A stretch of 64,000 nucleotides of DNA from Sphingomonas sp. Leaf17 (GTDB taxonomy: Bacteria > Pseudomonadota > Alphaproteobacteria > Sphingomonadales > Sphingomonadaceae). Of the stretch, positions 8,965 to 17,854 are shown piece by piece; position 1 is the first letter of the stretch; each line of letters begins with the position of its first letter. Position numbers and translations under genes: made by a program. Location: contig NZ_LMKL01000004.1 of NCBI RefSeq assembly GCF_001421505.1, forward strand, positions 124,001 through 188,000, given 5' to 3'. The notes under the pieces were generated by a model. It was not told the DNA's origin and searched no databases. It was given only the letters and a program-made list of their open reading frames with translations.

Positions 8965-9381
8965 TTACGGGACCACCACGGGAGCCGGATCGTCGAGCGG
9001 GATCGCCACGCGTCCGCGCTTGTCGGGTTTTTTGGCGAAGGCGTCCTTGAGCAACCCCACCGCGCCGGCGACGATCGGGGCGATCGGCGGTCCGAAGCCG
9101 ACCTGGCAACCCTTCTGCATCGCCGCGCACGGCGTGCCCTCCAGATCCAGCGCGCGCCGGGCGGAGAGGTTGGGATTTGTCGGCGCGGGGCCGTCCGATA
9201 CCCGCTCGTCGGGCAGGGGCAGTCGCTCGGCGGCGGGGCTTCCGGGTGTGGGCGCACAGACGACGATGTCGCGGTCGGTTGAAACCGGGCAATCGGTGGG
9301 CGTCAGAATCGACCAGCTTTGCGGTGCAGGGGTCGTGGCGGGCGCGGTCTGAAGCACGATCAGCATGATGGACAGGATCAT
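8965..9381 (-). CDS. Putative secreted hypothetical protein
   Basis: 138 residues. It begins with a hydrophobic segment (MILSIMLIVLQTA) that reads as a short signal peptide, followed by a proline-rich region. The body contains STDRDIVVCAPT and ERLPLPDERVS, an arrangement I recall from small exported sphingomonad proteins of unknown function, then two further cysteines in PCAAMQKGCQVG. It is convergent with hom (20 bases between stops) and separated from the upstream HerA-like gene by 109 bases. Function unknown; a periplasmic location is likely. Confidence 0.65.
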   Translation of the reverse strand: MILSIMLIVLQTAPATTPAPQSWSILTPTDCPVSTDRDIVVCAPTPGSPAAERLPLPDERVSDGPAPTNPNLSARRALDLEGTPCAAMQKGCQVGFGPPIAPIVAGAVGLLKDAFAKKPDKRGRVAIPLDDPAPVVVP

Positions 9382-9490
9382 TGCGGTAAGTCTCCGGGTG
9401 CCTGTCGATCAAGCTGCGCGCGGGCCATGGCTTTTTTGCGGCGGGGGCGGGGCGAGTGCCGTGGGGCGGGGGCGAAGGCGGGTGGCGGCG

Positions 9491-11134
9491 TTATCGCCCC
9501 CGGAACAGCCCGCCCAGCACGCCGCGCACGACGGTGGCCATGATCCCGCCGCCCGACGATTTGCGCCGGGACGTGCCGCCGAACACCTGCTTGCCGATTT
9601 CGTTGGCGACCTGACGCCCGATCGAGCTGGAGGCGGCGCGGGTGGCCGACGTCGCCATCTTCGTCCAGGGCGAATTGGCGGCTGCGCGATCGGCCTCACG
9701 CTGCTGGCGGGCGGCTTCGCGATCCTCGGCCGCGCGGGCGCGTTCGGTGTCGCGGGCGATGCGGGCCGCGTCCTTGGCGGCGATGGCGTCGGCACGGGCC
9801 TTGGCGGTCTGCGCCTTGGCTTCGGCGGCGGCGGCACGCGCCTCGGCCGTCTTGGCCCCGAGCAGTTCCTCAGCCGATTCGCGGTCGATCGCGGTGTCGT
9901 ATTTGTCGCCGATCGGATCGTTCTGGATCAGCACCGCGCGTTCGGCCGGGGTGACCGGACCGACGCGGCTGGCCGGCGGCTTGATGAGGGTGCGTTCGAC
10001 CGGCGTCGGCGATCCGTCGGCCTGCAACAGCGACACCAGCGCCTCGCCGACCTTCAGTTCGGTGATGGCGGTGGCGACGTCGACGCCGGGATTGGCGCGG
10101 AACGTCTCGGCCGCCGACCGCACCGCCGCCTGATCGCGGGGCGTGAAGGCGCGCAGCGCGTGCTGCACCCGGTTGCCAAGCTGGCCGGCGACGGTGTCGG
10201 GGATGTCGATCGGGTTCTGGGTTATGAAGTAGATGCCGACGCCCTTCGACCGGATCAGCCGGACGACCTGTTCGATCTTGTCGAGCAAGGCCTTCGGCGC
10301 ATCGTCGAACAGCAGATGCGCCTCGTCGAAGAAGAAAACGAGCGTGGGTTTGTCGGGGTCGCCGACCTCGGGCAGATGCTCGAACAGCTCGCTCATCAGC
10401 CATAGCAGGAACGTCGCGTACAGTTTTGGACTCGCCATCAACTGGTCGGCGGCCAGCACGTTGACGATGCCGCGCCCCTTGTCGTCCAGGCCGATGAAGT
10501 CGTCCATGTCGAGCGCGGGTTCGCCGAAGAAATGTTCCGCCCCTTGCGTGCGCAGCTGGAGCAGTGCGCGCTGGATCGCGCCGATACTCTGCTTCGACAC
10601 ATTCCCGTACGTGGTCGTCAGTTCCTCGGCGCGTTCGGCGCAGTGCGACAGCATCGCCTGAAGGTCGTCGAGGTCGAGGAGCAGCAGCCCCTCCTTGTCG
10701 GCGACGTGGAAGGCGATGGTCAGCACCCCCTCCTGCACCGCATTCAGGTCCATCAGCCGCGCGAGCAGCAGCGGCCCCATTTCGGAAATAGTGGTGCGGA
10801 TCGGGTGCCCCTGCTTGCCGAACAGATCCCAGAATTGCACCGGGGTATCGGCATAGGCCCAGTCGGCATAGCCGATTTCGGCGGCGCGGGCGGCGAAGAT
10901 CGCATGAGTCCTGGTGGTCGGCGATCCGGGCATGGCGAGGCCGGACAGGTCGCCCTTCACATCGGCGACGAAGCAGGGCACGCCGGCGGCCGAAAATCCC
11001 TCGATGATGCCTTGCAGCGTCACCGTCTTGCCGGTGCCGGTCGCGCCGGCGATCAGGCCGTGGCGGTTGGCGCGACGCAGTTCGAGCGTCTGCGGCGTGT
11101 TGCCGCCGGTGCCGATGTAGATGCCGTCACCCAT
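9491..11134 (-). CDS. HerA-like P-loop ATPase (DUF853/YjgR type)
   Basis: 547 residues. A RecA-like ATPase domain has Walker A GATGTGKT at residues 30-37 and Walker B FFFDEAHLLF near residue 270, plus the conserved QNPIDIPDTVAGQLGNRVQHALRAF helicase-type region. This matches the DUF853 family, typified by E. coli YjgR, of unknown biological role and related to the HerA/FtsK translocases. Residues 415-495 are a long charged, alanine-rich coiled coil (AEARAAAAEAKAQ), followed by a serine/glycine-rich tail. No HerA-partner nuclease (NurA) is adjacent, so a DNA-repair role should not be assumed. Confidence 0.88.
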   Translation of the reverse strand: MGDGIYIGTGGNTPQTLELRRANRHGLIAGATGTGKTVTLQGIIEGFSAAGVPCFVADVKGDLSGLAMPGSPTTRTHAIFAARAAEIGYADWAYADTPVQFWDLFGKQGHPIRTTISEMGPLLLARLMDLNAVQEGVLTIAFHVADKEGLLLLDLDDLQAMLSHCAERAEELTTTYGNVSKQSIGAIQRALLQLRTQGAEHFFGEPALDMDDFIGLDDKGRGIVNVLAADQLMASPKLYATFLLWLMSELFEHLPEVGDPDKPTLVFFFDEAHLLFDDAPKALLDKIEQVVRLIRSKGVGIYFITQNPIDIPDTVAGQLGNRVQHALRAFTPRDQAAVRSAAETFRANPGVDVATAITELKVGEALVSLLQADGSPTPVERTLIKPPASRVGPVTPAERAVLIQNDPIGDKYDTAIDRESAEELLGAKTAEARAAAAEAKAQTAKARADAIAAKDAARIARDTERARAAEDREAARQQREADRAAANSPWTKMATSATRAASSSIGRQVANEIGKQVFGGTSRRKSSGGGIMATVVRGVLGGLFRGR

Positions 11135-11211
11135 GCCCGCTCTCCTCGTGGGCGCAGACCGTAGAGGGCGCGAGCGGGCGGGGGAAGAGGGTCCGTGAAA
11201 CCGGCATCCTT

Positions 11212-11235
11212 GTGGTCCTGCGCTCGCAGGACCAC
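11212..11235 (-). terminator. Hairpin downstream of metK
   Basis: GTGGTCCTGCG (11212-11222) and CGCAGGACCAC (11225-11235) form an 11-bp perfect inverted repeat with a minimal loop, so the innermost pair probably opens. Weaker pairing of ATCC with GGAT continues outside it. It lies just after the metK stop on the coding strand. No T run follows. Confidence 0.5.
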
Positions 11236-11243
11236 GGATGGGT

Positions 11244-12461
11244 TCAGGCGACCGCCGCCTTCAGTGCATCGACCAGATCGGTCTTTTCCCAGGTGAAGCC
11301 GGCACCCTCCGGCTCGCGACCGAAATGGCCATAAGCTGCGGTCTTGGCATAGATCGGCGCGTTGAGCTTCAGATGTTCGCGGATACCCTTTGGCGTCAGG
11401 CGGACGAGCTGCGGCAGGACGCGCTCCAGCGTCGCCTCCTCGACGGTGCCGGTGCCATGGGTGTCGACATACACCGACAGCGGCTCGGCAATGCCGATCG
11501 CGTAGGACAGCTGGATCGTGCAGCGACGCGCCAGACCGGCGGCGACGACGTTCTTGGCCAGATAGCGCGCGACGTACGCCGCCGAGCGGTCGACCTTGGT
11601 CGGATCCTTGCCGCTGAATGCGCCGCCGCCGTGCGGGGCCGCGCCGCCATAGGTGTCGACGATGATCTTGCGCCCGGTCAGGCCTGCATCGCCGTCCGGG
11701 CCGCCGATTTCGAACTGGCCGGTCGGGTTGATGTAGATCTTCGTCGCGTCGGTGACGAAGCCGTCGGGTAGAACATCGGTGAAGACGCCCATGACGTAAT
11801 CGCGCAGCACCGCGTACTTCGCGGGATCGGCATTGTCGCCCTTCTCGCAATAGCCCGGCGCATGCTGGGTCGAGACGACGAGCGCGGTCGCGGCGACCGG
11901 CACTTCGTTCTCATAGGCGAGCGTGACCTGGCTCTTGGCGTCGGGCTCGAGGAACGGTGCCGTGCCCGCGTGGCGGTCGGCGGCCATCCGCTCCAGGATC
12001 TTGTGGCTGTAATACAGCGTGGCGGGCATCAGGCCGGGGGTCTCGTCGGTTGCGTAGCCGAACATGATGCCCTGGTCGCCGGCACCCTCGTCCTTGTTAC
12101 CACTTTCGTCGACGCCCATCGCGATGTGCGCGGACTGGGCGTGGAGGTTGTTCTCGAACCGGAACGTCTCCCAGTGGAAGCCGGACTGGGCATAGCCGAT
12201 GCGTTTGACGGTCGCGCGAACGGCGGCCTCGATCTCGGCGAGCGCGCCGTCGGCCCATGCGCCGTTCTCGAACACGCCCTTGCAGCGGATTTCGCCGGCC
12301 AGCACGACCAGCTGGGTGGTGGTCAGCGTCTCGCAGGCGATCCGCGCCTCCGGATCCTTGGACAGGAACAGGTCGACGATGGTGTCGCTGATCTGATCGG
12401 CGACCTTGTCGGGATGGCCCTCGGATACGGACTCGGAGGTGAAGAGGAAGGATTTGCGCAT
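11244..12461 (-). CDS. metK: S-adenosylmethionine synthetase
   Basis: 405 residues. It makes S-adenosylmethionine from methionine and ATP. The N-terminus [19 protein letters not shown] is the family signature with the catalytic His and Lys. Further signatures are [12 protein letters not shown] around residue 125 and [19 protein letters not shown] around residue 260, the phosphate-binding P-loop region. The length is normal. It follows lnt on the same strand with a 59-base gap that contains a palindrome placed as an operator (12494-12519). Confidence 0.97.
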   Translation of the reverse strand: MRKSFLFTSESVSEGHPDKVADQISDTIVDLFLSKDPEARIACETLTTTQLVVLAGEIRCKGVFENGAWADGALAEIEAAVRATVKRIGYAQSGFHWETFRFENNLHAQSAHIAMGVDESGNKDEGAGDQGIMFGYATDETPGLMPATLYYSHKILERMAADRHAGTAPFLEPDAKSQVTLAYENEVPVAATALVVSTQHAPGYCEKGDNADPAKYAVLRDYVMGVFTDVLPDGFVTDATKIYINPTGQFEIGGPDGDAGLTGRKIIVDTYGGAAPHGGGAFSGKDPTKVDRSAAYVARYLAKNVVAAGLARRCTIQLSYAIGIAEPLSVYVDTHGTGTVEEATLERVLPQLVRLTPKGIREHLKLNAPIYAKTAAYGHFGREPEGAGFTWEKTDLVDALKAAVA

Positions 12462-12493
12462 GCGGGCCTCTATGCCATGCCTCCACTGGGGAA

Positions 12494-12519
12494 GCGATAT
12501 AAGGAAAGCTTTATATCGC
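12494..12519 (-). promoter_or_regulatory. 26-bp palindrome upstream of metK, candidate operator
   Basis: On the metK strand, GCGATATAA and TTATATCGC form perfect 9-bp arms around AGCTTTCC. It is A+T-rich in an otherwise GC-rich context and sits 33 bases before the metK ATG, immediately after the lnt stop. No T run follows, which argues against a simple terminator. Methionine-cycle genes in many proteobacteria are controlled by an ArsR-type S-adenosylhomocysteine regulator (SahR) at ATATAAAG-type palindromes; assigning this site to such a regulator is inference from memory of that motif. Confidence 0.45.
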
Positions 12520-12520
12520 C

Positions 12521-14077
12521 CTAGCGACTGCGACGGCGCAGGGCAACGGCCAGCCCAACGAACAGCAGTGCCACGAGTGCCGCCATCGGGTTGCCGATGC
12601 GGGAAAACAGGGTCGGCGGCAGGGCCGGCGGGATCGGCAGTTCGATCGCACCGGCGGTTTCATGCGGCACGGTGGCCAGCAGGCGGCCGTCGGCGGCGAT
12701 GATCGCGGAAATGCCGGTCGGGGTCGCGCGGACGATCGGCAACCCTTCCTCGATCGCGCGCATCCGCGCCTGCGCCAGATGCTGCGGCGGCCCCCAGGTA
12801 CCGAACCAGGCATCGTTCGACGGGTTGAACAGCAGGCGCGGGCGATGGGCGGGGTCGACGGTGCGGCCGGAAAAGATGATCTCGTAGCAGATCTGGATGC
12901 CGACCGCACCGAAGCCGGGCAGCGTGAGGTTGGCAGGGCCGGGGCCGTCGACAAAGTCGATGTCGCCGGGGACGAGGCGTGACAGGCCGATCGGCTCCAG
13001 CAGCCAGCGCAAGGGCAGATATTCGCCGTAGGGCACCAGATGCGCCTTGTCGTAGCGGCCGACGATCCGCCCGGCGGCGCCGATCGCGAAGACCGAATTG
13101 GCGGCGCTGGTGATGCTGTCGTCGCGGTCGAACGCCAGCGCGGTGCCGCCGACCAGCGCGATGTCGCGTGGCCCCAGCACCGACGCGATCTGCGCACGCA
13201 CCGACCGGGCGCTGTGCAGGCCGTAGATCCAGCGCGGGTAACCGTCCTCGATATAGTCGCGCACCACACCCTCGGGCCAGACGATCAGGCGTGGAGCGGG
13301 GCCGGGGGCGCCCGACCGCTTGAGCAGCGCATCCAGCACGCGCGGGCCGTCATCCTCGCTGCGGTCCTCCTGACCGATATCGGGCTGGACCACACGCACG
13401 CGGGGGGTGGATGCGGCGATCTGCGGGCTGGTAGGGCGGAGATAGGACAGTGGCTGGAGAAGCGCCGGCACCGCGAGTGCCGGCAGCGCCATCCACCAGC
13501 GCCGCCGGGCAAGCACCGGCATCAGTCCGGCCATGGCGACCGTCAGCCCCGACAGCGCGTAGGTGCCGACCCAGGCGGCGATGCCGGCAAACGCCTGCAC
13601 CGGCAGCCAGACGACGCCGATCGGATCCCAGGCATAGCCGGTGAACAGCACGCTGCGCAGCCATTCGGTACCGATCCAGGCGGCGGCCAGGATCAGGATG
13701 AAGGCCGCATCGGGCACGAAGCCGGCGCGGCGGCCGAGCCGCCAGGCGATCCCGGCGGCAAGCATCGGAAAAACCGCCAGATACAGCCCCAGCGCGACAC
13801 AGGCGACATAACCAAGCGCGGGCGGCATCGCCGACTGAAAGTCGAAGGCGTGCTGGATCCAGTTGCTGTTGACGGTGAAGTGGGCCAGCCCGAACAGCCA
13901 GCCGCGCCACAGCGCCGATTTCAGGCGTGGCGCATCATGGACGAGCCAGGCGAACCCGGCGAGGCCGATCAGCGTCGCCGGCCAGATATCAAGCGGGGCA
14001 AACCCGGTGGCGGCGACCGCGCCGAGGACGAGCGCCAGCAGGGCGGGGGACCGAAGGGCGGCGGAATGGCGGGTCAT
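12521..14077 (-). CDS. lnt: Apolipoprotein N-acyltransferase
   Basis: 518 residues, inner-membrane enzyme that adds the third acyl chain to the N-terminal cysteine of lipoproteins. The first ~215 residues carry about six to seven transmembrane segments; residues 225-490 form the periplasmic nitrilase-fold domain, and a last hydrophobic segment ([15 protein letters not shown]) ends the protein. The catalytic triad is visible as E269 (VWPEGV), K344 ([14 protein letters not shown]) and C397 (IQICYEIIF). At least two window products (GH114 and fasciclin proteins) have lipoboxes and would be its substrates. Confidence 0.95.
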   Translation of the reverse strand: MTRHSAALRSPALLALVLGAVAATGFAPLDIWPATLIGLAGFAWLVHDAPRLKSALWRGWLFGLAHFTVNSNWIQHAFDFQSAMPPALGYVACVALGLYLAVFPMLAAGIAWRLGRRAGFVPDAAFILILAAAWIGTEWLRSVLFTGYAWDPIGVVWLPVQAFAGIAAWVGTYALSGLTVAMAGLMPVLARRRWWMALPALAVPALLQPLSYLRPTSPQIAASTPRVRVVQPDIGQEDRSEDDGPRVLDALLKRSGAPGPAPRLIVWPEGVVRDYIEDGYPRWIYGLHSARSVRAQIASVLGPRDIALVGGTALAFDRDDSITSAANSVFAIGAAGRIVGRYDKAHLVPYGEYLPLRWLLEPIGLSRLVPGDIDFVDGPGPANLTLPGFGAVGIQICYEIIFSGRTVDPAHRPRLLFNPSNDAWFGTWGPPQHLAQARMRAIEEGLPIVRATPTGISAIIAADGRLLATVPHETAGAIELPIPPALPPTLFSRIGNPMAALVALLFVGLAVALRRRSR

Positions 14078-14107
14078 CGGCCGCGCTATGACGCGCGGAC
14101 GACGGGC

Positions 14108-14599
14108 TTACAATGCAAAGATGGCGGTGTCGGCATAGGCGTGGACCGCCGCCGCAGGGCGGGAAAAATCGTCGCCGCGTCGGGTTGCCTCGTCGTCGAG
14201 CAGATCGATCGCCGCTGCCGGGCGATCGGTCGCGACGGTCATGGCCGCAAGGACCAGCACGGCCGCGTCATCCAGCAAGGCGGTATCCCCGCTGCCGCCT
14301 TCGAACCGGGCGTGCAGCAGCATGTCGTGCATGAAAGCCGCCTGATCGGGTGACAGGGCCGCAATGACCGTGATCGCGTCCGCGCCGGTGTCATGGTCGA
14401 AGCACGCGAGGAGGGCGCACAGGGTCTCGGCGAGGACAAGGTGGGACACCGTTTCGTCGACCGGAACATCGGTTTCGGCCAGTTCGGCCAGCGCGGCGGA
14501 CAGCGCCGGCAGGCCGCCGCGCGCGAGCATCGCGATGTCCGATTCCAGCGTGTCCGGATAGAGATCGGCGGCGGGCACAAGGGCGGCGTCAGGCTTCAA
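14108..14599 (-). CDS. Hypothetical acidic, leucine/alanine-rich protein
   Basis: 163 residues, acidic and predicted almost entirely helical, with no signal peptide or membrane segment; I do not recognise the family. Features include LESDIAMLARGGLPALSAALAEL near the N-terminus and CFDHDTGADAITVIAALSPDQAAFMHDMLLH in the centre. Its composition is that of a real protein, and the overlapping opposite frames look like arginine-rich shadows. It is transcribed in the same direction as lnt, 30 bases before it. A CtrA-like box lies about 60 bases upstream. Confidence 0.6.
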   Translation of the reverse strand: MKPDAALVPAADLYPDTLESDIAMLARGGLPALSAALAELAETDVPVDETVSHLVLAETLCALLACFDHDTGADAITVIAALSPDQAAFMHDMLLHARFEGGSGDTALLDDAAVLVLAAMTVATDRPAAAIDLLDDEATRRGDDFSRPAAAVHAYADTAIFAL

Positions 14600-14658
14600 G
14601 GCAAGGCTCCGAGACGGCCGGACAGGAATGGCGGTCGGAGAGCAGATGAACGGGCCAT

Positions 14659-14677
14659 GGTTAATTTTGCGCTAACC
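14659..14677. promoter_or_regulatory. CtrA-like box / inverted repeat upstream of the 163-residue gene
   Basis: TTAA-N7-CTAAC at 14661-14676 differs by one base from the alphaproteobacterial CtrA consensus TTAA-N7-TTAAC. The same bases form an inverted repeat, GGTTA (14659-14663) and TAACC (14673-14677). It lies 60-78 bases upstream of the start of the minus-strand gene at 14599. The rest of 14600-14839 shows no gene. CtrA control is inference. Confidence 0.35.
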
Positions 14678-14839
14678 ACCGACAGAGATCGACCCGCGTC
14701 GCGTACACTGCCTTGTTCGGCTGGAGCGCCGGTGCCGGTCAGGATGCGGTATTGACGCCGGACACGCCGATCTGACGTCCCGGGGCCGTATGCCGCATGA
14801 ACGCTCCGTCCGGGGCAGGAAGGTCGGGTGGAAAAACGG

Positions 14840-15100
14840 CTATTTGTCGATCGCTGTGGAGAACACCGTTCGCGGTTTTCGGGTGCAGACACGCGAGCCT
14901 ACGACGTTGCATTTCGTACCGTCGTCGATCGCGCGACCCTTGGAGTCGCTGCTGGCGACGTCGTCCGCCTCCAGCCGATAGGGCGATCGCTTTTCGGGTT
15001 CGCCGCACCGCTCGGTCCGGCACGTCACGGACAGTTTCGAGGAGGCGGACTGGACGTTATTCTGCTGGCCGGACACCAGCAGAAGGATCACCGCGATCAC
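14840..15100 (-). CDS. Small exported four-cysteine protein
   Basis: 86 residues from a GTG start whose last two bases are the first two of the preceding gene's TGA stop (GTGA overlap at 15097-15100), so translation is probably coupled. The N-terminus MIAVILLLVSG is hydrophobic and reads as an uncleaved anchor or short signal peptide; there is no lipobox cysteine. The rest is hydrophilic with four cysteines in two pairs, VTCRTERCGEP and TKCNVVGSRVCTRKPR, suggesting two disulfides in the periplasm. I recall similar short exported proteins in sphingomonads but no function. An in-frame ATG is absent nearby. Confidence 0.6.
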   Translation of the reverse strand: MIAVILLLVSGQQNNVQSASSKLSVTCRTERCGEPEKRSPYRLEADDVASSDSKGRAIDDGTKCNVVGSRVCTRKPRTVFSTAIDK

Positions 15101-15537
15101 TGTGCCGAACCCGCGATCGGCGCGACCCCGAGGCGGGGCAGTTCGATCGCCGGGCAGCGATCCATGACGACGCGCAGCCCGGCCGCTTCGGCACGGGCGG
15201 CAGCCGCCTCGTCGATCACGCCCAACTGCATCCACACCGCCTTTGCACCGATCGCAATGGCTTGATCCACCACCTCGCCCGCCTTGTCGGAGGCGCGAAA
15301 GATGTCGACGATGTCGATCGGGTCGCCAAGCTGGGCGAGGTCGCGGAATACGAATTCGCCGTGGATATGCTCGCCGGTGATCTGCGGGTTGACCGGGATC
15401 ACGCGGTAGCCATGCTGTTGCAGCGTTCGCATCACGCGCCATGACGGGCGGTCGGGTCGGTCGGATGCGCCGACCAGGGCGATGCACCGGGCGTCCTGCA
15501 ACAGCGTGCGAATGTCCTCGTCACTGGTCAGCGGCAT
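15097..15537 (-). CDS. CoA-binding (YccU-like) Rossmann-fold protein
   Basis: 146 residues, a single CoA-binding domain of the type seen in succinyl-CoA synthetase alpha subunits. The motifs are CIALVGASDRPDRPSWRVM (nucleotide loop), YRVIPVNPQITGEHIHGE, IDIVDIFRASDKAGEVVD and AVWMQLGVIDEAAA, ending in VVMDRCPAIE. This matches E. coli YccU and relatives, which bind CoA but have no established reaction. It appears to be the first gene of a two-gene unit with the coupled four-cysteine protein. Confidence 0.85.
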   Translation of the reverse strand: MPLTSDEDIRTLLQDARCIALVGASDRPDRPSWRVMRTLQQHGYRVIPVNPQITGEHIHGEFVFRDLAQLGDPIDIVDIFRASDKAGEVVDQAIAIGAKAVWMQLGVIDEAAAARAEAAGLRVVMDRCPAIELPRLGVAPIAGSAQ

Positions 15538-15707
15538 CGTGCTCTATCCTCATCGACCGGCGCGGTGGCGGTCGGTCGATGCATGAACGCGGGAAACACC
15601 GGAAACGGTCCGTAGCCAAAGCGGTAAAACTGGTCCGCTCGAACCCTGCGCCTGTTCAGCGTCACGGCCCGACCGGTATCAGCATAACGACGATGGCAGC
15701 GAAGAGT

Positions 15708-16661
15708 TCATCGCGTTTCCAGCCACTTCACGATTTTTGCGGCGAGTGGAGCAAAGACGACGTCGTCCGGTTCGGCCGCCGGTGGTGCGCCCGCGTCGGA
15801 CGCCGTGCGGATGCCGATCGACAGCGGCACCCGTCCGAGGAACGGGATGTCCAGCCGGGCCGCCTCGGCCTCCGCTCCGCCCGAGCCGAACGGGTCGGAT
15901 ACCTCGCCGCAATGCGGGCAGGCATAGCCGGCCATGTTCTCGATCACGCCGACGACCGGGATGCCGGCTTTGCCGAACAGGTCGATCGCTCGGGTGGCGT
16001 CGATCAGCGCCAGATCCTGCGGCGTCGACACGATGACCGCGCCGGCGGGCCGGTATTTCTGGATCATGGTCAGCTGCACATCGCCGGTGCCGGGCGGCAG
16101 ATCCAGCACCAGCGTGTCGGCATCGCCCCAGTCGCCCTCCACCAGCTGCCCCAGCGCGCCACCGGCCATCGGCCCGCGCCACGCGATCGCCTGACCCGGC
16201 TGAACCAGCTGCCCCATCGACAACAGGGGAACGCCGAACGGGGTCATCACCGGCAGCAACTGCTTGTCGCGCGCTTCCGGCTTGATCCCCTCGACCCGCA
16301 TCAGCCGGGGTTGCGAGGGGCCGTAAATATCGGCGTCGACCAGCCCGACCCGGCGGCCGGCACGGGCCAGCGCGATCGCCAGATTGGCCGACAGCGTCGA
16401 TTTGCCGACCCCGCCCTTGCCGCTGGCGATGGCCAGCAGCAGCCGCCCGCGCCGTTCGGCCGTCGAGATGACGCGGGCGGTGGCGATGCCGGGCACCGAT
16501 TTCGCTGCCGCGGTCACCGCCGCCTCCATCGCTTCGCGCGCGGGTGCGCCCATGCCGGTCGCATCGAGGACGATGCTGGCGCGATCGCCCTCGACCCGCA
16601 CGGTTGCCCGTGCGCCTGCAACGGCCGAAACCGCCGCATTTATCTGTTCCAAATTGCTCAT
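15708..16661 (-). CDS. mrp: Mrp/ApbC-type iron-sulfur cluster carrier ATPase
   Basis: 317 residues from the ATG at 16661; an earlier in-frame ATG at 16697 would add an unlikely basic leader. Residues 1-70 are a MIP18/DUF59-like domain. Residues 73-317 are a MinD-type deviant P-loop ATPase: GKGGVGKS at 81-88, VDADIYGPSQPRL and LDLPPGTGDVQLTM. The cluster-bridging motif C249-P-H-C252 is present. Family members deliver [4Fe-4S] clusters to apoproteins in the cytosol. It is divergent from hflK with 71 bases between the starts. Confidence 0.93.
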   Translation of the reverse strand: MSNLEQINAAVSAVAGARATVRVEGDRASIVLDATGMGAPAREAMEAAVTAAAKSVPGIATARVISTAERRGRLLLAIASGKGGVGKSTLSANLAIALARAGRRVGLVDADIYGPSQPRLMRVEGIKPEARDKQLLPVMTPFGVPLLSMGQLVQPGQAIAWRGPMAGGALGQLVEGDWGDADTLVLDLPPGTGDVQLTMIQKYRPAGAVIVSTPQDLALIDATRAIDLFGKAGIPVVGVIENMAGYACPHCGEVSDPFGSGGAEAEAARLDIPFLGRVPLSIGIRTASDAGAPPAAEPDDVVFAPLAAKIVKWLETR

Positions 16662-16732
16662 GGTGCGGCAGATAGGCCGCTGACCTTGGCTTGGCACTGT
16701 TTTTCCGCCGCCGCCTTCTTATAAAGACAGGT

Positions 16733-17854
16733 ATGACGATCTTCTCGCGGCTGTTCGGCCGTCCCTCCATCCTCGCAACCGAAACGCCCAAGGGGCCATG
16801 GGGCAGCGGCGGCGACAATTCCAATGGGGGAGGCAGCGAGGGTGGCCCGCGCAATCCTTGGGCGGTTCCTCCCGGCGGTCGCAAGGGCGCGCCGACGCCG
16901 ACCGCGCTGGACGACTTCCTGCGGCGAGCGCGGGGCGGTGGTGGCGGCGGCGGCGGCTTCGGCGGCGGAATGCCCAATGCCAATGCCCGCACATTGTGGT
17001 TGATCGGGACGGGGATCATCGTGGTCGTCTGGATCCTGTTGACGTCGATCCACCAGATCCGGCCGGAGCAGCGCGGCGTCGTCACCTATTTCGGCCGCTA
17101 TGTCGGCACGCTGGATCCGGGCATCAGCCTGACCCCGCCGGCACCGATCGCGTCGGTACGGAAAATCGACGTGCAGCAGATCCGGACCGAGAACTTCCCG
17201 ACCGGCGATGGCGAAAACCTGATGCTGACCGGCGACCAGAACATTGTCGATCTGGCCTATTCGGTGCGCTGGGATATTTCGTCGCCGCGTGACTTCGCCT
17301 TCCAGCTGAAGGACCCGCAGGACACGGTCCGCGCCACCGCCGAAAGCGCGATGCGCGCGGTGCTGGCCACGACGACGCTGAACCAGGCGATCGGTGCGGG
17401 CCGTCAGGAAATGGAGCAGCGCGTGGCCGAGGCTACGCAGCGTATCCTGAACGATTATCAGGCGGGCATCCGCATTCAGGGCGTCGCGATCAAGCAGGCG
17501 GCGGCCCCGGCCAGCATCGTCGAGGACTTCAACGCCGTCACCGCCGCCCAGCAGGAGGCGGTCGCCAACCTCAACAAATCCGAATCTTATGCGCAGCAGG
17601 TGATCGCCCGCGCGCAGGGCGAGGCCGAGCAGTTCAACAAGGTGTACGAACAGTATCGTCTTGCCCCCGAGGTCACGCGCCGCCGTATGTATTACGAGAC
17701 AATGGAGGCCGTGCTGGCCCGTACCGACAAGACGATCGTCGAACCGCGTGGTGTCGTGCCGTACCTGACCGCGCCCGGCGCCCGGACGGTCCCCGATGCA
17801 GGTAGCACGGTTGCCCCGACACCCGCCGCGCCGGCGACGGAGGCTGGTCGATGA
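16733..17854 (+). CDS. hflK: FtsH protease modulator HflK
   Basis: 373 residues. The N-terminal 80 residues are glycine-rich and cytoplasmic, with a Gly run near 68-79. One transmembrane segment follows (residues 87-106, TLWLIGTGIIVVVWILLT), then the SPFH/band-7 domain (QIRPEQRGVVTYFGRYVG onward) and a helical ERA-rich region (QVIARAQGEAEQFNKVYEQY). HflK and HflC assemble the cage that encloses and regulates the membrane protease FtsH. The start at 16733 follows AAGACAGG and begins MTIFSRLF. It overlaps hflC by the ATGA at 17851. Confidence 0.95.
   Translation: MTIFSRLFGRPSILATETPKGPWGSGGDNSNGGGSEGGPRNPWAVPPGGRKGAPTPTALDDFLRRARGGGGGGGGFGGGMPNANARTLWLIGTGIIVVVWILLTSIHQIRPEQRGVVTYFGRYVGTLDPGISLTPPAPIASVRKIDVQQIRTENFPTGDGENLMLTGDQNIVDLAYSVRWDISSPRDFAFQLKDPQDTVRATAESAMRAVLATTTLNQAIGAGRQEMEQRVAEATQRILNDYQAGIRIQGVAIKQAAAPASIVEDFNAVTAAQQEAVANLNKSESYAQQVIARAQGEAEQFNKVYEQYRLAPEVTRRRMYYETMEAVLARTDKTIVEPRGVVPYLTAPGARTVPDAGSTVAPTPAAPATEAGR

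Noticed and set aside
7607..9412. 601-codon minus-strand frame spanning hom
   Set aside because: Histidine/arginine-rich, no family motif, and fully antisense to a clear homoserine dehydrogenase.
9491..11134. HerA-like ATPase as part of an anti-phage or DNA-end-processing system
   Set aside because: No NurA, Sir2 or DUF4297-type partner is adjacent; the protein fits the housekeeping DUF853/YjgR family.
15600..15680. tRNA-like GTCCGCTCGAACCCTGCGCC stretch
   Set aside because: No matching acceptor stem or anticodon arm could be drawn around it.
16720..16725. TATAAA as a -10 box for hflK
   Set aside because: It lies only seven bases before the ATG and has no -35 at proper spacing.
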